From Candidatus Woesearchaeota archaeon (GTDB lineage Archaea > Nanobdellota > Nanobdellia > Woesearchaeales > JACRKL01), in NCBI GenBank assembly GCA_016219795.1, contig JACRKK010000105.1, forward strand, positions 1 to 18,622: a stretch of 18,622 nucleotides of DNA, read 5' to 3'. The translations under genes and the position numbers were made by a program. A model generated the notes under the pieces. It was not told the DNA's origin. It did not search any database and was given only the letters and a program-made list of their open reading frames with translations. This document shows, one piece after another, positions 12,424-18,622 of the stretch (its first letter is position 1; each line of letters starts with the position of its first letter).

Positions 12424-13062
12424 ATGAATGCTGAACAAGTCTTACATACAGGAACTACAACCATAGGAATCATTGCAAGGGATGGCATTGTGTTTGTCGC
12501 AGACAAGCGAGCGACTGCAGGTAATTTTATTGCAAACAAGAGTGTGGAGAAAATTCAGATTCTCAACGATAGGATGGCAATTACCACCGCAGGGAGCGTC
12601 TCTGATGTGCAGCTCTTGACTAAATATATCAAGGCAGAGATAAAACTAAAGGAGATTTCCACTAATAGGGAGGCCTCAGTCAAGGAAGCGGCCAACCTTC
12701 TGGCAGGCATTGTCTATAACAATGTACGGCAGTTTAGTGCAATACCTGGCATTTCCCATTTCCTTTTCGCCGGCGTTGATGGGCAGGGCTTCCATCTTTA
12801 TGATCTTTATGCGGATGGTTCCCTGACAGAATGCGATGATTTTGTTTCTTCCGGTTCTGGTTCAGTCATGGCCTATGGTGTTCTGGAGACGCTCTATAAA
12901 AAAGAGATTTCCATTGAAGCAGCAACAGAGCTTGGCCTTAAAGCACTGCAGGCAGCCCTCAATAGGGACAGTGCTTCCGGCAATGGGGCAGATGTGGTGG
13001 TCATCACCAAAAAAGGCGTGAAAAAGGTAGCAACAAAGCAGATCGATACAAACCTGAAATAA
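12424..13062 (+). CDS. psmB: 20S proteasome beta subunit
   Basis: The catalytic subunit of the archaeal 20S proteasome, 212 residues. A 10-residue propeptide (MNAEQVLHTG) precedes the nucleophile Thr11, which becomes Thr1 after self-cleavage at Gly-Thr. Catalytic residues in mature numbering are present: Asp17 (D27 in VADKRAT) and Lys33 (K43 in NKSVEKI). The SGSGS segment near residue 140 also fits. Proteolysis inside the barrel is the role. The following gene is aCPSF1, a pairing found in several archaeal lineages. Length and propeptide are normal. Confidence 0.96.
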   Translation: MNAEQVLHTGTTTIGIIARDGIVFVADKRATAGNFIANKSVEKIQILNDRMAITTAGSVSDVQLLTKYIKAEIKLKEISTNREASVKEAANLLAGIVYNNVRQFSAIPGISHFLFAGVDGQGFHLYDLYADGSLTECDDFVSSGSGSVMAYGVLETLYKKEISIEAATELGLKALQAALNRDSASGNGADVVVITKKGVKKVATKQIDTNLK

Positions 13063-13146
13063 TGTTCTGTTTTTTCCAGCTGATTTCGATGTCAAAGGAA
13101 TATTTTAACCATAAGGAGAAGTTCTTGAAATGATGGTGGTAGTACT

Positions 13147-15045
13147 ATGAGTAAAATAATCACGGAAATTATGAAGTTTTTGCAAGAAGATAAGATTACT
13201 GACGTGTGTTTTGAAGGAGCAAACATTGTCTTGTACACCAAAGACACTGATTTCTTCTTAAATGACCAAGGCGTCATCAAACAGATTGTCAGTGATATCA
13301 AAAAGAGGGTTGAGCTTAGACCTGATCCATCTATTACTATGGAATCTGAAGCAGCAGAGAAGATCATTAGGCAGGTTATTCCTGAGGAAGCAACCATTGC
13401 AAATATTACTTTTGATCCCCAGCGTTCTCGTGTCATTATTGAGGCAGAAAAGCCAGGGCTTGCCATAGGCAAGCAGGGTGAGCTTCTGCGTGAAATCAAG
13501 GCAAAGACGACATGGGTGCCTATTGTCAAGAGGACTCCAGTCATCCGCTCCCAGCTTATTGAGAACATCCGGGCAGTTCTGTACCAGAACTCAGACTACC
13601 GACGGAAATTTCTTAACAAAACCGGACATCGTGTCTACGACGGATGGATCCGTGGTAAAAAGAATGAATGGGTACGGCTGACTTATCTTGGATCCGGGCG
13701 GCAGGTTGGACGTTCCTGCATGCTTCTGCAGACTCCTGAATCTAGAATTCTTCTAGATTGCGGCATTGATCCCGCCCACACCATGGATGAGACTGAGGCA
13801 TTTCCCTATCTTGAGGCTCCTGAGTTTAAGGTCGATGAGTTGGATGCTGTCATAGTAAGCCACGCCCACCTTGACCACTGCGGTCTTATTCCTTACCTCT
13901 TTAAGTTTGGCTACAAAGGCCCGATTTATTGCACTGCTCCTACACGTGATGTCATGGCACTTTTGCAGCTTGATTTTGTTAAAATCATGAAGAATGCAGG
14001 CAAAGACCCGCTCTATACATCTGATGAAATCAGGGAAATGGTCAAACACACCATCTGCCTGAATTTTGAGGAAGTTACAGATATTACACCTGACGTGCGC
14101 ATCACTTTCTACAATTCAGGCCATATTATTGGAAGCGCGATGGTGCATCTGCATATCGGCAACGGGCTCCATAACCTGTTGTATGGTGCAGATATGAAAT
14201 ATGGCAGGACAAAGCTACTTGATCCAGCAATTACTGACTTTCCAAGGCTTGAATCTCTTATGCTGGAGAGTACTTATGGCGGCAAAGATAACATCACCCA
14301 GTCAAGGGAAGAATCAGAAAAGCAGTTGGTAGATGCAGTGAATGCCACCCTTGCCAACAAGGGCAAGGTTATTATCCCGGTACTTGGAGTAGGACGGTCG
14401 CAGGAAATCATGCTTATTTTAGAAGAGCATATGCGAACCGGTGCAATGGAAAAGATCCCCGTTTTCATCGATGGAATGGTGTGGGATGTCACAGCAATCC
14501 ATACTGCTTATCCTGAATTTCTGAATAACCAGATCCGAAAGCAGATATTCCATAAAAACCAAAATCCTTTCCTTTCTGATATTTTTAAGAGGGTAGGAAG
14601 CCCCAAAGAGCGAAGAGAAGTTATTGAAGAAGCAGGGTCTTGTGTCATTGTTGCGACATCCGGTATGCTTGTGGGAGGAGCATCTGTCCAGTATTTTAAA
14701 GAACTCTGTGATAATCCTCACAACTGCATTATCTTTGTAAGCTATCAGGGAGAAGGTTCCCTTGGCAGGCGAGTGCAGCGCGGTGAAAAAGAGATTATCA
14801 ACCCTGACAGTCCCAAGGATGTCTTACGGGTGAAGATGCAGGTTGCAACGGTTGAAGGATTAAGCGGCCACTCAGGGCGAAGAGAATTGATGAATTTTGT
14901 CTATCGCTGTACTCCGCGGCCAAAGAAAATCATCGTAAACCACGGAGAAGTCTCACGATGCTTAGACCTTGCAAGTTCTATCCATAAAATGTATCGTATT
15001 GAGACCGCTGCGCCTAGGAATCTTGAGACGATTAGGTTGGTTTGA
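13147..15045 (+). CDS. aCPSF1, KH-domain beta-CASP ribonuclease
   Basis: This 632-residue protein is the archaeal CPSF73 homologue that cleaves RNA 3' ends and drives transcription termination. Residues 1-140 hold two KH-like domains (the second has GLAIGKQGELLREIKAKT). From about 180 the metallo-beta-lactamase domain has HAHLDH (residues 239-244), SGHIIGSAM, and GADMKYG. The beta-CASP domain follows, with SGHSGRREL and VNHGEVSRC, in which H599 is the motif C histidine. Length matches the family (about 635). GGTGGT at 13135-13140 is a Shine-Dalgarno-like sequence 6 nt before the ATG. The 3' end overlaps a convergent gene by 14 nt. A nuclease that acts on T-rich 3' ends fits the T-tracts seen after several genes here. 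Confidence 0.96.
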   Translation: MSKIITEIMKFLQEDKITDVCFEGANIVLYTKDTDFFLNDQGVIKQIVSDIKKRVELRPDPSITMESEAAEKIIRQVIPEEATIANITFDPQRSRVIIEAEKPGLAIGKQGELLREIKAKTTWVPIVKRTPVIRSQLIENIRAVLYQNSDYRRKFLNKTGHRVYDGWIRGKKNEWVRLTYLGSGRQVGRSCMLLQTPESRILLDCGIDPAHTMDETEAFPYLEAPEFKVDELDAVIVSHAHLDHCGLIPYLFKFGYKGPIYCTAPTRDVMALLQLDFVKIMKNAGKDPLYTSDEIREMVKHTICLNFEEVTDITPDVRITFYNSGHIIGSAMVHLHIGNGLHNLLYGADMKYGRTKLLDPAITDFPRLESLMLESTYGGKDNITQSREESEKQLVDAVNATLANKGKVIIPVLGVGRSQEIMLILEEHMRTGAMEKIPVFIDGMVWDVTAIHTAYPEFLNNQIRKQIFHKNQNPFLSDIFKRVGSPKERREVIEEAGSCVIVATSGMLVGGASVQYFKELCDNPHNCIIFVSYQGEGSLGRRVQRGEKEIINPDSPKDVLRVKMQVATVEGLSGHSGRRELMNFVYRCTPRPKKIIVNHGEVSRCLDLASSIHKMYRIETAAPRNLETIRLV

Positions 15046-15439
15046 TTGCTGAAAAATCCAGCCATTTCTTGTCCAGCAATGCAATTTTGTCAGCTTTTTT
15101 GAATATCTTTCCGTAGTCTGTTTCTGGAGTCCCGCTGCTTCTATGATGTAAAATACAATCTCTTAACTCATTCTTTAAAGAGATAAACTGAGAGTTCTCG
15201 CTTAAGAATTCATCAAGGTACTCAAGGCTGATGATATGGTGTGTTTCTTTATTCTGCTGAATCCCTATATCATGGATCCATCCAGCTATAACAAAAACCT
15301 TCGTATCCAATGCTGTACCTTTTGCCATAGCTAGGCAGGCGTCAATAACACATTGAGAATGAATTATGATTCTTTCATTTCCCCAATGCCTATTGAAAAA
15401 GTCTTCTCCAAGTTTATTTAAGGGTTGGTTTCTTTTCAT
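15032..15439 (-). CDS. HD-domain metal-dependent phosphohydrolase
   Basis: This 135-residue protein has the HD signature: H27 (IIIHSQCVI), H56-D57 (WIHDIG), and the distal Asp D117 (KKADKIAL), with H98-H99 in between (CILHH). HD proteins of this size hydrolyse nucleotides or phosphoesters with a divalent metal; the substrate cannot be told from sequence. An AT-rich box (TTTTTATTAA on the minus strand, 15465-15474) lies about 30 nt before the ATG. The stop lies inside the aCPSF1 gene, so the two convergent transcripts are complementary at their ends. Confidence 0.85.
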   Translation of the reverse strand: MKRNQPLNKLGEDFFNRHWGNERIIIHSQCVIDACLAMAKGTALDTKVFVIAGWIHDIGIQQNKETHHIISLEYLDEFLSENSQFISLKNELRDCILHHRSSGTPETDYGKIFKKADKIALLDKKWLDFSAIKPT

Positions 15440-15505
15440 GGGTTATAATAAATATTCAAAGTAGTTAATAAAAATTGTTTGGTCTTCCATTATACCTACG
15501 CTACT

Positions 15506-15760
15506 TTAAAGGTAACTCTCAATTGTTCTGGTTACCGGATTATACCCACAAACAGGTACAGGCCCCTGAAATGGTGCAGACATAAATGCAGTATTGTTAT
15601 TGACATGCAGTCCATTACAGTAGATTCCTTCAGCATTCAATACTTCTTTGGCAGTTCTCAGAAGCTGCCTGTCAGACATTTCTGTCTTTGGTCTGTAGGT
15701 AGGCACCCTCATATTTGCTCCACCCTGCGTTGCACATTCAACCATTTTTATCAGCCCCAC
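15506..15760 (-). pseudogene. C-terminal remnant of an unrecognised protein (frame open to 15892)
   Basis: The first usable start is GTG at 15760 (84 residues) or ATG at 15745. Yet the same frame is open for a further 44 codons upstream, to a TAA at 15893-15895. Its content is protein-like (DIFSWVTIYPKTWKDSYIIR, then AFFQNTGKTVGLIKMVECAT), with no start codon. The extra codons run through the promoter of the divergent ACT gene. The simplest reading is a gene that lost its 5' end, perhaps when the ACT/Lrp region was placed beside it. Phrases such as FFQNTGKTVG recall C-terminal beta domains of archaeal pilin-like secreted proteins, but I do not recognise it firmly. Confidence 0.5.
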
Positions 15761-15816
15761 CGTTTTTCCGGTATTCTGGAAGAATGCCCGGATGATATAT
15801 GAATCTTTCCAGGTTT

Positions 15817-15836
15817 TTGGGTAAATAGTTACCCAA
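15817..15836. promoter_or_regulatory. perfect palindromic operator-like site upstream of the ACT gene
   Basis: TTGGGTAA (15817-15824), a 4-nt spacer ATAG, and TTACCCAA (15829-15836) form an 8+4+8 perfect inverted repeat about 48 bp upstream of the TATA centre of the ACT gene. A smaller one, GTAA-N6-TTAC, lies at 15848-15861. Related half-sites precede the Lrp-like gene. Symmetry and spacing fit a dimeric HTH regulator such as Lrp. Confidence 0.55.
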
Positions 15837-15869
15837 CTAAAAATATCGTAATTATAGTTACTACATAGG

Positions 15870-15940
15870 TTTATAAATAGGGGCGCATTACCTTAGGGTA
15901 GTCATTAAAAGAGGTGTCAAAACAAGGGAAGGTGACACCT
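15870..15940 (+). promoter_or_regulatory. promoter and leader hairpin of the ACT-domain gene
   Basis: TTTATAAATA (15870-15879) predicts a start near 15901 and a leader of about 40 nt. In it AGGTGTC (15912-15918) pairs with GACACCT (15934-15940) to form a 7-bp stem. The Shine-Dalgarno sequence AAGGTGA (15929-15935) lies partly in the loop and partly in the stem. The stem ends directly at ATG 15941. The hairpin could restrict ribosome access. Confidence 0.55.
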
Positions 15941-16615
15941 ATGAGCCATAGCATACGAGGATATGTAGCAAATTACATTGAGGGGGACCCCACCATCCAG
16001 GTTGGGATCCAGCGGGGGCTTATTAGCAGCAGGATTCTTACTAAGCATATTCTTGAAGAGGAAAAATCATTTAAGGGATCTTTTGAGGACGTACGAAATG
16101 CGGTGAGGGGCTATGCTGAAGATTGTTCCCACAAGGTTGATGTCAAAAAGATCTACCACGCTTTCAAGAATTGCGCACTTGATATCCAAAGCAAGCTTGC
16201 CAATGTTGAAATCAACAAGCAAAAGTCTCTTAAAGACCTTTTTCCTATCCTGCAGGAGCTCACCCGGGGCCAGGAATCTTTTACCCGGATGCTTAACAAC
16301 GCTAATTCTTGCATGTTCATTATAAAAGAATCAGATATCCCCAAACTGTCGTCTCATCTTGGAAAAGAGAGCATACTTGGGGTGCAGAACAATCTCTGTG
16401 CCATAACGCTGACATTACATCCCAGCGTCAAGCAGACGCCAGGCATTTATTTTCTGATTATGGGACAAATCGCACTCCATAATATCAACGTTTTTGATAT
16501 TGCTTCTTACCAGAGTGAGTTTACGGTCTATGTTGACCAGAATGACGCTGCAAAGGCATACCAGTCCCTCTGGAGACTCTGCGAATACCAAAAAAAATTC
16601 TGCATCGTTGGGTAG
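15941..16615 (+). CDS. HTH-like/ACT-domain regulatory protein
   Basis: This 224-residue protein has an N-terminal helical region (GYVANYIEGDPTIQVGIQRG, then LISSRILTKHILEEE) that looks like the winged-helix start of archaeal ACT-domain regulators. A long helical middle follows (about 60-125). From about 135 the C-terminal half resembles one or two ACT domains, best seen in PGIYFLIMGQIALHNINVFD and then AYQSLWRL. ACT domains bind small ligands, often amino acids, so ligand sensing is likely (family knowledge). A GTG at 15914 would add nine residues, but the Shine-Dalgarno sequence is correctly spaced only from ATG 15941. The Lrp/AsnC-like gene follows after 85 nt with its own promoter. Confidence 0.65.
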   Translation: MSHSIRGYVANYIEGDPTIQVGIQRGLISSRILTKHILEEEKSFKGSFEDVRNAVRGYAEDCSHKVDVKKIYHAFKNCALDIQSKLANVEINKQKSLKDLFPILQELTRGQESFTRMLNNANSCMFIIKESDIPKLSSHLGKESILGVQNNLCAITLTLHPSVKQTPGIYFLIMGQIALHNINVFDIASYQSEFTVYVDQNDAAKAYQSLWRLCEYQKKFCIVG

Positions 16616-16638
16616 AATATTACCAAAAATGTGGGTAA
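16608..16638. promoter_or_regulatory. degenerate operator-like palindrome and half-site before the Lrp-like gene
   Basis: TTGGGTA (16608-16614), a 5-nt spacer and TTACCAA (16620-16626) repeat the palindrome at 15817-15836 with one C missing. A third GGGTAA half-site lies at 16633-16638, just in front of the TATA box. The first half overlaps the stop codon of the ACT gene. Confidence 0.5.
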
Positions 16639-16640
16639 CT

Positions 16641-16695
16641 CTTAAATATGATTCTTAAAACTCTAAAGACCATTCCGGAAAAGTCCGGGGGGTGA
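16641..16695 (+). promoter_or_regulatory. promoter and leader hairpin of the Lrp-like gene
   Basis: CTTAAATATG (16641-16650) predicts a start near 16672. The short leader opens with a hairpin, CCGGA (16675-16679), loop AAAG, TCCGG (16684-16688), which runs straight into the Shine-Dalgarno sequence GGGGTGA (16689-16695). The spacing is 5 nt to GTG 16701, which decides the start over the GTG at 16692 that lies inside the Shine-Dalgarno sequence. Confidence 0.5.
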
Positions 16696-16700
16696 TTTTA

Positions 16701-17159
16701 GTGTTGCCACAAAAAGATATATTGATCTTAAGGGAATTACGCCAGAATGCGCGTGAGACATTAACTAATATGAGCAAGCACACAAAGATACCTGTATCTA
16801 CATTGTATGACCGGCTCCAAATGCGTGAGAAAGACATCATACGTAAGCACACAGCTATTCTTGATTTTGCATACCTTGGGTACTCCACCCGGGCAAATGT
16901 CTTCTTAAGTGTAGAGAAGGAGTTTAGGGATGCGCTTAAGCGTGAATTGCTGAAGAGCCGTCATGTAAATTCCTTATTCAAGATCAATAACGGCTATGAT
17001 TTCCTGATGGAATGTATATTCCATCAGATGAAAGAACTGGAGGACTTTCTTGAAGAGCTTGAGACCCAATATCGCCTTAAGGATATCAAGGTGCACTATA
17101 TTGTTGAGGACATAAAACGTGAGGCGTTTATGAGCGAGGCAGTAGATGCAGAGGCATGA
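16701..17159 (+). CDS. Lrp/AsnC-like transcriptional regulator
   Basis: This 152-residue protein has the Lrp order: an N-terminal HTH (QKDILILRELRQNARETLTN, then MSKHTKIPVSTLYDRLQM), a hinge (IIRKHTAILDFAYLGY), and a C-terminal alpha/beta part like the RAM/ACT-fold effector domain (RANVFLSVEK, HVNSLFKINNGYDFLMECIF, IKVHYIVEDIKREAF). Lrp proteins bind palindromic DNA as dimers or octamers and respond to amino acids. GTG 16701 is preferred because of Shine-Dalgarno spacing. The palindromes in front of this gene and of the ACT gene make self-regulation and joint control plausible (inference). Confidence 0.85.
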   Translation: MLPQKDILILRELRQNARETLTNMSKHTKIPVSTLYDRLQMREKDIIRKHTAILDFAYLGYSTRANVFLSVEKEFRDALKRELLKSRHVNSLFKINNGYDFLMECIFHQMKELEDFLEELETQYRLKDIKVHYIVEDIKREAFMSEAVDAEA

Positions 17160-17240
17160 AGAAAGATTTGTGCTCTCCATCATTGCCTATATTCTTACAA
17201 AACGGAAGATGACTATTATCCTAAATCTGCGGGAAGCACT

Positions 17241-17651
17241 TTAGTTTGCTTTTATGGTTTTCCCGTCTGGGAAGGTGATGCAGTTAAGCCAGAAGGTTGG
17301 GCCTTGGCTCCAGGGCCCGCTGCCAGTCTGCAACGGATTATACGTGCCACTAAAGGTGAGATGTTGTCCTTCGTATTCCTTGAGAAGGTGTTTTATATCT
17401 CTAACTTCTATGTTTGTAGCTATGTCTCTTGTCTTAAATGAGAAGAGAGGTGCATGTGGATTTAGTGGCTGTACAGTTATATAAACCGCATTAGCATCAC
17501 TACCTAAATAATGGTAACTGTTTGTAGTATACGCAAAATTTTGCGGTTGTATCTCTGTAATCATCTTCCAGAAGAAAGGAGACTGAGGCACACCACTTCC
17601 TGGGATATCATAATCGGAGAGGATGCATAGTTTCCCTAACAAAGAATCCAT
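17241..17651 (-). CDS. conserved-looking hypothetical protein
   Basis: This 136-residue protein is not one I recognise. It has no signal peptide or TM helix. A beta-rich pattern is suggested by alternating hydrophobics (ANAVYITVQPLN, LFSFKTRDIATNIEVRDIKH) and a C-terminal portion (YEGQHLTFSGTYNPL ... TFWLNCITFPDGKTI) reminiscent of OB-like or small beta-barrel folds, but this is weak. It follows the GNAT-like gene after 27 nt on the same strand, so the two are probably cotranscribed. Codon use looks ordinary. Confidence 0.65.
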   Translation of the reverse strand: MDSLLGKLCILSDYDIPGSGVPQSPFFWKMITEIQPQNFAYTTNSYHYLGSDANAVYITVQPLNPHAPLFSFKTRDIATNIEVRDIKHLLKEYEGQHLTFSGTYNPLQTGSGPWSQGPTFWLNCITFPDGKTIKAN

Positions 17652-17678
17652 TTTATCTATTGCTTGTTCAGTGGTATG

Positions 17679-18458
17679 TTAGGTGTATCCTATAATCCCT
17701 CCCATAACAAGCGCAGCAGCTGTCACATATGGTATCCATTGCTTTGCAAGATGGCGTGTAATTCTTTCTCTAGTATTTTCTGGTTTGTAGGCTAGCCAAT
17801 AGTGTTGCTTTGACTCTAGCGAAGGATTAAACATTTTCTTGTAGTGAGCAAGGCTTTCTGTTTCACTTCCCCCAAAATTTGCATATCTTATCCCCTTATC
17901 TACCATTTCCCTGAAAAGCTGCATGTACACATATTCAGAAAGCCCATCTATTCTGTCCACCAGAAGATGGGCATTAAGGGCAACAGTCTCATCCCCTATT
18001 CTTTCTGCCATGCAGAAACCAATGGGTTTTCCGTCAAATAGAACTAATTTTGCGAAATAATCCTTTCCTTGTGTTCCTGCTGGAGGGTGCTGGATCATGT
18101 TATAGTAGTCGTGTGGATCTGAGAACAACTTTTTCCCTGGCATCTCAAAAAAGGTATCAACAAGCTGCTTTGCCAATGCCATATCTTCCTGTAAATTGTA
18201 ATCCTTGATGGTGATTCTCTCTTTTACGTTTTCTATTGCATTTAATTTAGTTTGTAATTGATGCATGCCTGGCCTTTTTTTATCTATATCTCTAAGGAGC
18301 ACTTCGATGTTCACAATATGTTCCGGAAAATTATCATCCTCGCTGTGGTTGACTTGTTTTGATGAGAGGGGTGCATTTGACCAGGGATACTCATGGCTTC
18401 TGACGTATGTTCCCTTTTCTTGGAATGCAGTTACCTGCCAGTCCTCCATTTTTTTCAC
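17679..18458 (-). CDS. GNAT-fold (DUF2156-like) protein with C-terminal TM anchor
   Basis: This 259-residue protein has its recognisable part at residues about 135-230: AKLVLFDGKPIGFCMAERIG, then VDRIDGLSEYVYMQLFREMV and YANFGGSETESLAHYKKMFNP followed by HYWLAYKP. That order (substrate strand, long helix, NFGGSE-type strand, FKxxF, YW) is seen in the GNAT-like C-terminal domains of DUF2156/lipid aminoacyl-transferase relatives. Residues about 240-258 form a TM helix, a C-terminal membrane anchor. Start GTG 18458 fits TATATGC-type DNA (18482-18489) 27 nt upstream; ATG 18449 is an alternative. The same frame is open upstream to 18536 without a start codon. An acyl or aminoacyl transfer role at the membrane is inferred. 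Confidence 0.6.
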   Translation of the reverse strand: MKKMEDWQVTAFQEKGTYVRSHEYPWSNAPLSSKQVNHSEDDNFPEHIVNIEVLLRDIDKKRPGMHQLQTKLNAIENVKERITIKDYNLQEDMALAKQLVDTFFEMPGKKLFSDPHDYYNMIQHPPAGTQGKDYFAKLVLFDGKPIGFCMAERIGDETVALNAHLLVDRIDGLSEYVYMQLFREMVDKGIRYANFGGSETESLAHYKKMFNPSLESKQHYWLAYKPENTRERITRHLAKQWIPYVTAAALVMGGIIGYT

Positions 18459-18481
18459 AAAAACAGGTGTTCCTGAAATTG

Positions 18482-18489
18482 CATATAGA
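18482..18489 (-). promoter_or_regulatory. TATA-like box of the GNAT-like gene
   Basis: On the minus strand this reads CTCTATAT and continues GC. Its AT core is centred 27 nt from GTG 18458, consistent with leaderless initiation. A further TATAAAAA on the minus strand (18602-18609) could start another transcript near 18579. The 18537-18622 end holds no gene I can support. Confidence 0.4.
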
Positions 18490-18622
18490 GAACTTGGAAT
18501 AACCCTATTTTTTGAAAAAAAATACCTTTTCGTCTAGAAATCTGCAATAGAAATGGTTGTTATCTTCTTTGACTTTCACTCATTTTCCTTATTATGCTCT
18601 TTTTTTATAGTGCTCTCGCTAG

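Noticed and set aside
1..18622. CRISPR array, insertion sequence, toxin-antitoxin or defence system
   Set aside because: I found no spaced direct repeats, transposase motifs or recognisable toxin/defence domains on either strand.

Overview
The window is a gene-dense piece of an archaeal chromosome. Archaeal origin is clear from eukaryote-like ribosomal proteins (L44e, S19e, L39e, L31e), a PDCD5-type protein, GINS, a proteasome beta subunit, the KH/beta-CASP nuclease aCPSF1, CDP-archaeol synthase, and TATA boxes sitting about 26-28 nt upstream of many start codons (leaderless transcription). Small size, split ribosomal clusters and a two-CW domain protein fit a DPANN-type lineage (Woesearchaeota-like), but that placement is an inference that I cannot test here.

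Layout. 1-3395: ribosomal protein L44e, then a 939-residue secreted, membrane-anchored surface protein (beta-helix, two cadherin-like repeats, a TSP1-like piece, a PGF-pre-PGF-like region, a C-terminal TM helix). 3446-5548: a tightly overlapping polar-lipid operon (archaetidylserine decarboxylase, archaetidylserine synthase, divergent PAP2 protein, CDP-archaeol synthase). 5609-8250 (minus): a tiny zinc-ribbon protein that is easily missed, a DEAD-box RNA helicase and a YchF/OLA1-type ATPase. 8338-10456 (plus): GINS subunit, then S19e - PDCD5 - L39e - L31e. 10457-11409: an odd stretch with a small leaderless ORF or decayed gene, a two-CW protein, tRNA-Ser(CGA), and a run of strongly structured DNA: a duplicated tRNA 3' end, a three-way-junction-like element and two large nested hairpins.

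11410-15439: a winged-helix protein that looks 5'-truncated, a VTT/DedA-like membrane protein, proteasome beta subunit, aCPSF1 and a convergent HD-domain protein. 15506-17159: a start-less reading frame (probable gene remnant), an ACT-domain regulator and an Lrp/AsnC-like regulator. The last two share GGGTAA/TTACCC operator-like sites and leader hairpins next to Shine-Dalgarno sequences. 17241-18458 (minus): a probable two-gene operon of an unknown protein and a GNAT-fold protein with a C-terminal TM helix.

Most of the window is core machinery. The parts that deserve a second look are the structured block downstream of tRNA-Ser, the ACT/Lrp regulatory pair with its shared palindromes, and several small or broken genes not covered by simple ORF calling. 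I saw no CRISPR array, transposase, prophage or defence system.
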